Below, one piece after another: positions 25,791 to 34,200 of a stretch of 64,000 bases of DNA. Every line of letters begins with the position of its first letter. Position 1 is the stretch's first letter. Both the position numbers and the translations under genes were made by a program. Location of the stretch: assembly GCF_014203425.1 (NCBI RefSeq), contig NZ_JACHJC010000001.1, positions 372,001 through 436,000 on the forward strand, read 5' to 3'. The notes under the pieces were generated by a model. That model saw only the letters and a list, made by a program, of their open reading frames with translations. It searched no databases and had not been told where the DNA came from. The DNA comes from Micromonospora echinospora. GTDB lineage: Bacteria; Actinomycetota; Actinomycetes; Mycobacteriales; Micromonosporaceae.

Positions 25791-26429
25791 GTGAAATTGA
25801 TCCGACCCGACGAACTCACGCTGGCGATTGAAGCACTCGAAGCTGGCGAACTTGTCATTGTCCCAACTCGGCGTTGGTACATGATCTGCGCCAACGCGCG
25901 CGACCACGACGCCTGCGCGCGCATCTACGCTGGCAAGGGCCGACCACGAGCGAAGTCGTTGGCCTACATACTGCCATCGCCCGTCGCAGCCGACGAACTG
26001 TTCATCATGACGCCGGCCGCGAACCAACTTGCCACGGCCTTCTGGCCCGGAGACTTGGCCATGATCCTCCGTTGGCGAGACTCGGAATGCGCTGAGCAGC
26101 ACCAGCCCGTCGGCGTGCCTAACGCTCTCGTGACCCTCGACCCTGGCGTGCTCGGTCAACTTGCCGGACGAAGCCGCGTTCCCATCGCCGCCACGACGGC
26201 CAACCTTTCCGACCCGACTAAGACGTTAGGCCCAGCGATCACCGCAGCGGAGGTTGAAGGGTTTGTAGCGGAGTCCGAGCTCAGCGTCGCGTATTGCATC
26301 GACGGCGGCATCAGCCCACTGGGCAATCACCTAACTATCGTCGACTGCACCGAACCGCAGGCGAAGATCACGAGATCGGGAGTTGTCCACGACCGCGCCG
26401 TCAATGCAGCCATCGCGGCTGTTACTTGA
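25791..26429 (+). CDS. Sua5/YciO/YrdC-family protein
   Basis: A 212-residue YrdC-like domain: GELVIVPTRRWYMICANARD, IYAGKGRPRAKSLAYIL (KxR.KxxPL-like binding loop), FWPGDLAMIL, VGVPN and PIAATTANLSDPTKTLGP. YrdC proteins make threonylcarbamoyl-adenylate for tRNA modification, and related domains in HypF and TobZ generate carbamoyl-adenylate for carbamoyl transfer. A housekeeping TsaC would not be expected in this cluster, so a pathway role in carbamoylation is a plausible inference. Several conserved positions differ (the usual PTDT motif reads PTRR). The GTG start is weakly supported. TTA codon at 26226. Confidence 0.82.
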   Translation: MKLIRPDELTLAIEALEAGELVIVPTRRWYMICANARDHDACARIYAGKGRPRAKSLAYILPSPVAADELFIMTPAANQLATAFWPGDLAMILRWRDSECAEQHQPVGVPNALVTLDPGVLGQLAGRSRVPIAATTANLSDPTKTLGPAITAAEVEGFVAESELSVAYCIDGGISPLGNHLTIVDCTEPQAKITRSGVVHDRAVNAAIAAVT

Positions 26430-26669
26430 ACCTCTCATGTCAAGAATTGAGCAGATTCGCGCGGCTTCTGAGGAGCCGCACGTTCGGGCGAGAGGAAACG
26501 TGTGGACGCCACCGACCAGAGCTCCGGCTGGCGGTCCTCACTGACGCCGACAACACGCAGCCCGCAGTCGTCGCACTGCTGGCCGAGGTCGCGAAATGCG
26601 GCCCACGCAGGTGCGTCCCCGGACTCATTAACGCCATTCGCCCGACCGCCTCGACCTCGGAGTCCCAGC

Positions 26670-27134
26670 ATGCGGAGCCATGACCTCACGCCCGGACGGA
26701 TGATCGGCGTCACCTTCGATCATGGCGAGGACTTCTTCACCGCTCTCGCCGACGTCTGCCGCGTCAACGGCATCCGGCACGGCTACATCCCCGTCTTCAT
26801 CGCCGGGTTCAGCACGGTCGAGATCGTCGGCACCTGCCAGCGCCTGGACGACCCCCAAGCCCCGGTTTGGGACCGGGTGCAGCTGACCAACGTCGAAGCG
26901 CTCGGCGGCGGCACCATCGCGTACGACGACACCCACGACCGGATCGCGCCGCACATCCACGTCAGCGTCGGACTCAAGGAGCACAGCGCGACCGGCCACA
27001 CCAGTCACCTGCTCGCCGCGACAGTCCAGTTCCTCACCGAGATGTTGATCATTGAGGTTGCTGCGCCCGTCATGCGTCGTATCCCCGAGGCGAGCCTCTA
27101 CGACGTGCCGCTGTTGCGGATCGGGGACACCTGA
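26670..27134 (+). CDS. PPC/DUF296-domain protein
   Basis: A 154-residue protein made of one PPC (DUF296) domain: MIGVTFDHGEDFFTALADVC, GYIPVFIAGFSTVEIVG, IAPHIHVSVGLKEHSATGH with the metal-like HxH, and TEMLIIEVAAPVMRR. Stand-alone bacterial PPC proteins form trimers and their role is not settled; in plants the domain is attached to AT-hooks. The ATG follows GGAG at 7 bases. It lies 240 bases after the YrdC gene on the same strand and may be the last member of the cluster. Confidence 0.85.
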   Translation: MRSHDLTPGRMIGVTFDHGEDFFTALADVCRVNGIRHGYIPVFIAGFSTVEIVGTCQRLDDPQAPVWDRVQLTNVEALGGGTIAYDDTHDRIAPHIHVSVGLKEHSATGHTSHLLAATVQFLTEMLIIEVAAPVMRRIPEASLYDVPLLRIGDT

Positions 27135-27452
27135 CAGCCCAGGGGCATCCACGCCCGCCACGCCGGGGAGTCGTTACCCTAGCCAGGGCGCCTCAGTAGC
27201 TACCGGCCTCGTTGCCCCTACCGCCAGCGGCGGTTCGCCGCCTGGATCCCGAATGGCAGTTCCGGCCACGGAGCCGCCGACCAACGCGACACCGATGCCG
27301 CAGCCATACGACCCATCGGCCCGGAGGACTCAGTCGGTGACTCCAACCACCTCGCGGGGCTGGGGGCCAGCGTAGGGACACGACGCCTCTGCCAACATCA
27401 ACGTCGCTTTCGCAGCAGCAGTAGACCCTCGCGAGCTCCTACACCCAAGCTG
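27135..27452. other. Gene-free stretch
   Basis: A 318-base stretch after the PPC gene. I see no protein-like frame, tRNA, clear hairpin or repeat in it. It may contain the cluster terminator, but no strong stem with a T-run is visible. Confidence 0.3.
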
Positions 27453-27614
27453 GTGAACTTGAAGAACTCGCACCCTGCTGGGCAGCGCCTACGTCAGCTG
27501 AAAGCCATTGAAAACCATCGAGGCATCGCTCGAGCTCAACGAGCCCGACGGCGGTTGGTCCGGTGGCGCGAGGAGCTGGTTGTCCTCGAACTTGAGGAGC
27601 AGATGACCGCCTAA
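27453..27614 (+). CDS. Possible small helical protein
   Basis: A 53-residue frame from GTG 27453 with sequence features of a charged helix: HPAGQRLRQLKAIENHRGIA and RRRLVRWREELVVLELEEQM, forming an uninterrupted amphipathic or coiled-coil helix with alternating Leu/Val. It ends with TAA four bases inside the stop of the convergent HAD gene. It could be a real short protein or the C-terminal remnant of a longer, lost gene, because the frame also stays open for a little upstream of the GTG. No ribosome-binding site is evident. Confidence 0.38.
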   Translation: MNLKNSHPAGQRLRQLKAIENHRGIARAQRARRRLVRWREELVVLELEEQMTA

Positions 27615-28345
27615 CGGGCAGCCAGCGACCCGCCCGAGCTCAGCAGCGAACTGACGGCGGCCACCACCGTGGTCGGGTCGAGACTGTCGAGTACCAGGTC
27701 AGGTTCGTAGGATGCCAGCTCTTGACCCCCAATCCGGTGAGTGACGACAGCGACGCGAAAGTCGGCGTGACGTGCGCAAGCGATATCGTTGGGCGCATCC
27801 CCGATGACGATCACACGAGCGGAATCGAGCGGGTCACCGTAGATCGCGGAGTAGCGCTGAGCCACGACCGCCGCAAGATGGAAGCGATCTCGCGCGTCCG
27901 ATCCGAACCCGCCGATTCGAAGATCAAGAAACTCATCCAAGCCCGCCACGTGCAGTTTCACCTCGGCGGCCGAACGCAGGTTGCCGGTCAGCACGGTCTG
28001 GATGAAGCCATGCTCGCGCAACTCCGCGATGCTCGCCGCGGCACCTGGATACGGCGGCTGGACCTCAGCCAACTCCTGCCGACCCTCCTGCATGACCGCA
28101 GCAATGGCCTGACGGAAGGCGTGTATGCCCGCCTCCGCAGCTGACGGGTCCACGCCTGAAGCGATCGCCGCGTCGACCGCAATCGACTCGTCCGTATACC
28201 CATGCACCTTCTTGTCAGGGAAGACAACCTCGGACTCCGCGATACCGTACGCACGAGCGATCGCGCGCGTCAGCCAGCGCAAGTCCGCAGGGATGAGCGT
28301 CCCGTCAACGTCCCAGATGACCAAGCCGGCGCTGCTGTGGTTCAC
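27611..28345 (-). CDS. HAD-superfamily hydrolase
   Basis: A 244-residue HAD phosphatase. Motif I is VIWDVDGTLI (complete DxDxT), motif II VLTGNLRS, a Lys in AEVKLHVAGLD, and motif IV RVIVIGDAPNDIACARHADF. A C1 cap of helices lies between residues 20 and 90. It is a phosphoglycolate-phosphatase-like member. The GTG at 28345 is chosen because the codons upstream give low-complexity residues. It is transcribed toward the metabolic cluster, and its link to it is unknown. Confidence 0.85.
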   Translation of the reverse strand: MNHSSAGLVIWDVDGTLIPADLRWLTRAIARAYGIAESEVVFPDKKVHGYTDESIAVDAAIASGVDPSAAEAGIHAFRQAIAAVMQEGRQELAEVQPPYPGAAASIAELREHGFIQTVLTGNLRSAAEVKLHVAGLDEFLDLRIGGFGSDARDRFHLAAVVAQRYSAIYGDPLDSARVIVIGDAPNDIACARHADFRVAVVTHRIGGQELASYEPDLVLDSLDPTTVVAAVSSLLSSGGSLAAR

Positions 28346-28824
28346 AGCAGCATCGTCGCACGTCCAGCGCAGTGTCCTCGCGCCGAAGACGGTGCTGATT
28401 GCCCAATGTGCGATACGCCGGGTTCGCCCTCGCGGTGACGTCGGTAGATGGCTAACGCTACCTGATACAGGAGCGCCCGGCGTAGCCCCGGTATGAAAGT
28501 CAACGAGGCGACCATCGCCACCTTCACAACACCTCCTGCGATCCACCGCCCCGGTGTAGCGGCGCCACCGTGGCGTAACGACCGCGTGCTGAAGCGCCAG
28601 CATGATCGTCGACTCTCATCAGCGGTGGCAAGCGAAGGATCTGCGCGAGTCGGGAGGGCGCGTCCTGGTCGGCGAGCTTGAGCGAGTCATCGAGGGCCGC
28701 CTGCATGGCAAGGCTAGGGTGCACCGGCTGCTTAGGGTAACCATCCACATCGAAGACCGGCTTTGGCCGGCGCTCGGTCAGATCGCTGGGCCGGCCCAGG
28801 CGCGATGGCCCGGGGGAGGCGACG
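28346..28824. other. Gene-free stretch between the HAD gene and the XRE pseudogene
   Basis: A 479-base region with divergent promoters expected at both ends. No protein-like frame, RNA gene or clear repeat was recognised. The last bases carry the strong GGGGGAGG ribosome-binding site of the downstream pseudogene. Confidence 0.3.
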
Positions 28825-30195
28825 GTGGCAGACCCGCACGAGGTGAGCGAGGCGTGGCGCGCGCTGGGCCAGCAGTTGGCCGTGTACCGCAAAGCTGCCG
28901 GCCACACCCAGCAACCCAGGATCCTCACCGGCCGCAGCACGATCGCGAACACCGAAGTCGGGAGCCAGCACCCAGATCGAGCTTTCTGGATGCACCGTGA
29001 CGAGGCACTCGAAAGCTACGGCGCCCTCACCACCGGGTATGACCAGGTCGTTGCCGTCCGGCAGAAGTATTGGCGGGCCGGCGGGAACGGCAGCATTCAC
29101 CACCGCCCTGACCGCAGTGGGCACTGCCCTGGCGACCGGCACAGACGGCCAGGTCGCCGGGGAGATGGATATCGTGGCGACTGTGGCAGACCGGCGAGGA
29201 CGGCAGGTTCAGGTCAGCCGCCAGGCGCTTCTACAGGCGGTCCCCGGCAGTGTGGTGGCGTCCCTGGCGAGTGCGAAACCGCTGCCCGTAGCGATACGGG
29301 CGGCGCAAGTTGATCCGGCCGTCGTGGAGCACTTCGCGGCGCCGCGGTCGGTGCTCGTGGAGGCCGACAACCGGGTCGGTGCCGCGGCGTTCCTCCCCAC
29401 GGCCCGCCAGCAGCTCGGTCACATCGCCGACTACCGCCGAGCCGCACGAGGCAGCCTGCGCGACGCGCTGTTGAGTACCGAGGCCCGGTGGGCAGAATTC
29501 GCCGGCTGGCTCAGCGACGATATGGGCGACCGGGACGCCGGCGAATGGTGCTCGCCCAAGCGTTGACCATGGCCCAAGAAGCCGGCGACATGGAGTTCAC
29601 CGCCTACGCTTTCGCTCGCATGGCGCAGCGGGCCAGAGACGCCGCCGACCAGGACCGCGTACTCGGGCTCGCCCGTGCCGCCGAGCGCGCTGGCAGCATC
29701 CGGGAGCAGGTGCGCGCGTTCGCGGCGGTGCAACGCGCCCACGGGCACACGGTCGAAGGTGACACTGGCTCGTTCCGGGCCGCCATCGACGAGGCCCGCC
29801 ACCTCGCTGCCACCACCGGATCAGACGGCGGTGGGCTCGGCGCGTTCTGCACCACCGGATACATCAGCGCGCAGGAGGGCGAGGGCTGGCTTCGGCTGGG
29901 TCGCCCCGGCGCCGCCGTCCGGTGTTTCGGCGAGGCTCTCGACGCGTGGCCGGAAACGTACCGACGGGAACGGGGCCGCTATCTCGCGCGCACCGCCGTC
30001 GCCCACGCCACCGCCGATGAACCCGAGCTGGCCGCTGCCGCCGCCCTCGCCGCGCTCAACCTGGCCAACCTCACCCGCTCGGCACGCATCCAACGCGAGG
30101 TCGCAATCGCAGGCCGCCAGCTCGCGGCGTTTGCCACCGAGCCCGGAGTGCAGCAGTTGCATGCCGCCCTGGCCGCTTCCGCGGCGAGCTCGTGA
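28825..30195 (+). pseudogene. Frameshifted XRE/TPR regulator
   Basis: The remains of a roughly 450-residue XRE/TPR protein. GTG 28825 follows GGGGGAGG and opens VADPHEVSEAWRALGQQLAV with an HTH-like GRSTIANTEVGSQHPDRAFW. The reading then moves to the second frame around 29090, giving VSRQALLQAVPGSVVASLAS and RQQLGHIADYRRAARGSLRD, and returns to the first frame near 29548, giving LAQALTMAQEAGDMEFTAYA and ...LGRPGAAVRCFGEAL. Near 29548 a single missing G after GAATGGTG would restore an EWWLAQA reading. At least two indels therefore break it, unless sequencing errors are responsible. Its end overlaps the sugar-kinase start. Confidence 0.72.
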
Positions 30196-31094
30196 CCGAC
30201 AGCAGCGGTGCCGGCAACAGGGTCGATGTCGTCTTCGTCGGCCGGGCCAACATCGACCTGACCGTCCATGTACCCCACCGCGCCCGACCCGGCCGCACCG
30301 CCGTCGGCTCGCCTCTGACCGCCAACGCCGGAGGCAAAAGCCTCAACCAGGCGATCGCCGCCGCCCGCCATGGCGGGCGCGCCGCCCTGATCGCCAACGT
30401 CGGCGCAGACACCTGGGGATACCAGATCACCACAGCACTGACCGACGCCGGTGTCGACACCCGCCATGTCCGGCTCGTCCCCGACGCCACCACCGGCGCG
30501 GCCATCATCGAGGTCACCCCAGACGGCGAAAGCTACATCACCCTCGCACTCTCACCCGCCACCGAACTCACCACCGACGACATCCACCGCGCCACCGCCA
30601 GCCTCGCCGCGGAAGCCGTGATCGTGCAGCTCGACTTACCACCCGAACCCGTGACCACGCTGCTGAGCCACCGCCGGGCGCCGATCCTCGTTGGCAATCT
30701 CGTCCCTAACCCCGGCCTCGACCCCCGGCTGCTCGCGGAACTCGACGTCCTCGTGGTCAACCAGCACGAAGCCGCCGCCATCCTGCGCACCACCGCCGGC
30801 AACCCGCTCGAATCCGCCGCCGCGCTGCAACGCCTCGGCCCACCTACCGTCGTCGTCACGGCAGGCCCCAATGGCGCCGCCTTCACGCACCCCCACGGAT
30901 CCGGCACCGTGCCGGCACCTGCCGTCTCGGTCGTCGACACCACCGGAGCCGGCGACGCCTTCCTCGGCTCTCTTGCCTTGGACCTCGCCCGCCACGCCCC
31001 GCTACCCGACGCCATCACCACCGCCGTCCACGCCGGCTCCCACACCGTCGGGCACAGTGGTGCCCACACCCCCACAAACCAGATCCCTAAATAG
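30192..31094 (+). CDS. PfkB-family carbohydrate kinase (ribokinase-like)
   Basis: A 300-residue kinase with the N-terminal FVGRANIDLTVHVP strand, substrate motif NAGGKSLNQAIAAARHGG (ribokinase GGKGANQA), VVVTAGPNGA, and the C-terminal catalytic motif VVDTTGAGDAFLGSLA with the base Asp. It should phosphorylate a sugar or nucleoside at a hydroxymethyl group. The GTG at 30192 overlaps the stop of the frameshifted regulator, so in the intact ancestor the two were translationally coupled. The substrate cannot be assigned. Confidence 0.9.
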   Translation: MTDSSGAGNRVDVVFVGRANIDLTVHVPHRARPGRTAVGSPLTANAGGKSLNQAIAAARHGGRAALIANVGADTWGYQITTALTDAGVDTRHVRLVPDATTGAAIIEVTPDGESYITLALSPATELTTDDIHRATASLAAEAVIVQLDLPPEPVTTLLSHRRAPILVGNLVPNPGLDPRLLAELDVLVVNQHEAAAILRTTAGNPLESAAALQRLGPPTVVVTAGPNGAAFTHPHGSGTVPAPAVSVVDTTGAGDAFLGSLALDLARHAPLPDAITTAVHAGSHTVGHSGAHTPTNQIPK

Positions 31095-31147
31095 AAACAA
31101 GGGCTCGACCCTCGGCAGTCGAGAATGGAAGTAGAGGACGACCGTAG

Positions 31148-32668
31148 ATGGACCCGGTACCCGCTGCTGACGGGAGAGTCGACCGTGAACGGCTCGACGA
31201 GTTGCTCGCGCTGCAGACCGAGTTCGACGGACTCGACTTCAAGCAGGAGCGATCGCTGGCGAAGGGAACGAAGGCTCGACTGGAGTTCGTAAAGGACTGC
31301 GCCGCGATGCTGTCCCGCCCACATGGTGGATACCTGGTCATCGGTGTCGACGGCGTCGGCGCACCCAGCGGGGCCCTCATCGAGACCGCCGACTACGACG
31401 CGTCCCGTCTACACGACATGCTGACTAAACACCTCGAAGGTCAGGTGTCGGTTTCATCAGGTGTGCACACCGTCGACGGCAGCACGGTGGTGCTCGTCTG
31501 CCTGCGGCGGCGCGGCGACGGTTTGTTCCCGGTGGTCAAGGCGGACTTCGTGGCCAACGACGGCGGCACGCCGACGACAGTTCTGCGCGGTGGAGATGTG
31601 TACGTGCGCGAAGGCACAAAGACTCGCAAGTGGCGCTCCGCGGATCTGGTCGGGCTCATCGCGCCCCACGTGGCCATGGTGCGGCAGGAGGAACGTGCCA
31701 GGCTCGCAGACCTGATGGACGTCCTGCGGCGCGAGTACCAAGGGCTGGCTCTGGCGTCCGGGCCGGTGGCGGCGCTGACATGGCAGGTCGGGCAGGAGCA
31801 GTTCGATACCGCGGTCACCGAGGCTATCCGGCGCAACGACACCTCCGCACTGCGACTGCTCGTGCTTGGTCTGCAACGCGACGGCCTCGGCCTGCTGACC
31901 CAAGACGCCGCCGCAGCTGGCGAGGACCTGCTGCAGCTGCTCGACCGGGCCACCGCCGTCGCCGCTATCGCGGTCACGCTCAGCACCCAACAGCTCGTCG
32001 ACGATGTCGTCACGATGCTGGCTCGCCTCTACCACCGGCTGTATGTCAATGGTGAAGCACTGACGAACACTGCTGCGGAGCGCGGACTCGCCATCGCCGC
32101 CCGGATCCTCGCGGTCATAGCGCTCGCCGTGCGGCTAGACCAATGGTGGGTCATCCGCAAGCTTGCGCTACGCCCCGCGGGAGACACCATCGTCTACGTG
32201 TCCTGGCTGCGTCACGCCCAAGTCCAAGCGGCCAGGCGCCACGTCGTTCTCACCAACACAGCCACAGAGCCTGTCGGGGGCGGACTGGTAGCAGCCGCCC
32301 GACAGTTGATTTCGATGTTGCCGGCGCTGCGCCCCGACCTCCCAGGCGACCTCGTTGACGACCTGCCCCTCGGAACGCCGCCTGCTCCCGGCGATCCGGT
32401 GATCGATTCGGTGTGTCAGGCGGACCTGCTGTGGTGCGTCGCCGCAGCGCTCGATACACCACAGGAGCGAACCAGATACGAGTTCTACCCCAGCTTCGCC
32501 TGGCTCTACGAGCACCGGATCGCACCCATGGTGAACCGGCTACGCACCGACGAGAACCTGACGAAAGACGTATACCCCGGCCGCGCTGTCGATGAGGTGC
32601 GCCATGCGCTTGACGAGGTTCTGCAGCTAGCCGCTCGGGAAGGAGGCCGGCTCGGCCACTTTCGATAA
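31148..32668 (+). CDS. Schlafen/AlbA_2-domain protein
   Basis: A 506-residue protein. Residues 15-180 are an AlbA_2 (Schlafen-type) domain: EFDGLDFKQERSLAKG, LEFVKDCAAMLSRPHGGYLV then IGVDG, and RGGDVYVREGTKTRKWR, the usual E...K, N/S.HGG and R-G-x-x-T motif series. The remaining 320 residues are a helix-rich domain (AIRRNDTSALRLLVLGLQRD, RILAVIALAVRLDQWWVI) that I do not recognise. AlbA_2 proteins bind nucleic acid or nucleotides and several act in stress or anti-phage responses. It stands alone on this strand with 53 bases to the kinase. Confidence 0.8.
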   Translation: MDPVPAADGRVDRERLDELLALQTEFDGLDFKQERSLAKGTKARLEFVKDCAAMLSRPHGGYLVIGVDGVGAPSGALIETADYDASRLHDMLTKHLEGQVSVSSGVHTVDGSTVVLVCLRRRGDGLFPVVKADFVANDGGTPTTVLRGGDVYVREGTKTRKWRSADLVGLIAPHVAMVRQEERARLADLMDVLRREYQGLALASGPVAALTWQVGQEQFDTAVTEAIRRNDTSALRLLVLGLQRDGLGLLTQDAAAAGEDLLQLLDRATAVAAIAVTLSTQQLVDDVVTMLARLYHRLYVNGEALTNTAAERGLAIAARILAVIALAVRLDQWWVIRKLALRPAGDTIVYVSWLRHAQVQAARRHVVLTNTATEPVGGGLVAAARQLISMLPALRPDLPGDLVDDLPLGTPPAPGDPVIDSVCQADLLWCVAAALDTPQERTRYEFYPSFAWLYEHRIAPMVNRLRTDENLTKDVYPGRAVDEVRHALDEVLQLAAREGGRLGHFR

Positions 32669-33088
32669 TGCCCCAAGCTCAACCTCAGCCGATCTCACAG
32701 TAGAGGGTACGCCGGTGCTGGATAGCACCGCGGCACAGCGCAGATAAGGACCGCTGGTGTTCCTCCCAGGTTTCGATGTGGTCTCCACCAAACCCGGTGG
32801 CGGGACATCACCCCTCATCGACCCCGAACACGGCACGACCGGCACGACGACGTGGTCGGCCCTCATCCTCCACGATGCCGTGCTCCTGAGCTGACCGGCC
32901 ACCGAAGCCCAGCCGCTCAACCAGCCCACAGGTCAACGAGCCGTACAGCCGACACAACACCCCTACGGGCGCGTCTCACGTCGTGTGTCCGGGCTTGCTC
33001 TACGTACACTCTGTCCTGCGAGGAGCCGGATCACCTAGCCCGCGCATTGCTGTGGAATCGGTGCTGTCTGTCAGATCGGGGGAGCTGC
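32669..33088. other. Gene-free stretch
   Basis: A 420-base stretch between the AlbA_2 gene and the next protein. Frames crossing it are Arg/Pro/Ser-rich or interrupted. It must contain a promoter for the downstream gene; no clear boxes, hairpin or repeat were assigned. Confidence 0.3.
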
Positions 33089-33610
33089 GTGGGCGACGAG
33101 GGCGAAGAGGAAGTCGAGGTGGCCATCCCCGGTCCCGGCGCGGACACGTACGAGGGGAACGAGCTGCTGCACATCGCGTCCACGATGCCTCACACGGACA
33201 TCGACGTGGTGCGCCGACGCATCGGGAAGATGGACAATTTCCGGGAACTTGCCACTGACGCCCTCGACGTCCTAGAACGGCATCACCACGCCACGCTCGG
33301 CGCCAACAGCCAAAGTCAGGAGTGGTTCCACCGCGCCTGCCAGGACACCCGGGACATCTTCCGGGTCGTGCTCGCGCAAGACCTGGAATGGGAGCAGCAG
33401 CGGTACGTGCTCGACCTGCTGATGCGGCTTCTGCAGATGGAAGGTGCGAAGGACACCGAGAGCAGGAACCTGCTCAGCTCGCTCTCCGACAAGCTATCCA
33501 ACAAGATGATGGTGATCGGCGGTGTCGCCATCACCGCGGCTGCTGTGGTCGTGACGGTCGGCGCTCCCAAGGCGGCACGGCAGATCGCACAGGCCCTACG
33601 CAGAGACTGA
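33089..33610 (+). CDS. Protein of unknown function with a C-terminal membrane helix
   Basis: A 173-residue protein. The GTG at 33089 is preceded by GGGGGAG. The N-terminus is acidic (VGDEGEEEVEVAIPGPGAD), the middle is helical (WFHRACQDTRDIFRVVLAQD, YVLDLLMRLLQMEGAK) and one hydrophobic segment, MMVIGGVAITAAAVVVTVGA, lies near the C-terminus followed by a basic tail. This is the layout of tail-anchored or small effector-like membrane proteins. No family is recognised. It is the last gene before the tandem att region. Confidence 0.68.
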   Translation: MGDEGEEEVEVAIPGPGADTYEGNELLHIASTMPHTDIDVVRRRIGKMDNFRELATDALDVLERHHHATLGANSQSQEWFHRACQDTRDIFRVVLAQDLEWEQQRYVLDLLMRLLQMEGAKDTESRNLLSSLSDKLSNKMMVIGGVAITAAAVVVTVGAPKAARQIAQALRRD

Positions 33611-33904
33611 CCTCGAACACGATCGGGTCAGCCAGCGGGCCGCGCCACATAACGAAACGTGCCCAGCCGTAGGTCCCCCTTTCCAACCCACGCTCGCCAC
33701 GCGGACAACTCGGAAGGGTCGACCCCGCACCGCACGCCCGCATCACGGCCCCCAACCGAACAGCTCGCCCGGACCCGCCGCACACCAGCAGGCCGTTACT
33801 GACAGTTGTGGCATAGAACGGGAAACATCCCCGCCGAAACAGAGGAGCACCAGCGGAGCACCAGACGTCCACATCGCGGACGATCACGACACATGCTGGG
33901 AAGC

Positions 33905-33948
33905 GATCAAGGCCGCAACCGGCGTTTCCGCTGGTCACGGCCTTGATC
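33905..33948. terminator. Hairpin next to att copy 1, former tRNA-Arg terminator-like
   Basis: GATCAAGGCCG (33905-33915) and CGGCCTTGATC (33938-33948) form an 11-bp perfect stem immediately before the first tRNA-Arg fragment. A closely similar, more perfect hairpin precedes the second copy (41796-41839). On the minus strand this lies just downstream of the 3' end of the tRNA fragment, the place of a tRNA terminator. Confidence 0.6.
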
Positions 33949-33953
33949 GTGAA

Positions 33954-33996
33954 GTGCGCCCGAAGGGACTCGAACCCCTAACCTTCTGATCCGTAG
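33954..33996 (-). repeat. att copy 1: 43-bp tRNA-Arg 3' half
   Basis: A 43-base segment identical to bases 59406-59448, covering tRNA-Arg(ACG) from the anticodon loop to the 3' end. The tRNA 5' half is missing here, so it is an attachment-site remnant and not a functional tRNA. It is the leftmost of three copies and marks the left border of the tandem insertion. Confidence 0.92.
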
Positions 33997-34200
33997 ACGA
34001 CAAGTCAGACGGCCCAGCTCACAACCTTGATCAAATCTCTTGCTGACACCCGATTCCGGTGCAAATCTGCCGGTTCCGACGCTTGTCAAGGATTTTCTTG
34101 CCGTCGTCTCGCATGGCGGGATGACCATCGATGGCAGTTAGCTTGGAGGCCACCGAGCGAAGCGATAATCGATCTCGCTCCGGTGCGCTTCGCGGGCACA

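Noticed and set aside
26435..26713. A 92-codon minus-strand frame containing CDDCGLRVVGVSEDRQ.
   Set aside because: Partly protein-like, but it overlaps the start of the PPC gene and has no supporting start signal; too weak to list.
33954..33996. tRNA-Arg gene candidates at att copies 1 and 2.
   Set aside because: Only the 3' half from the anticodon loop onward is present; there is no D-arm or acceptor 5' strand.
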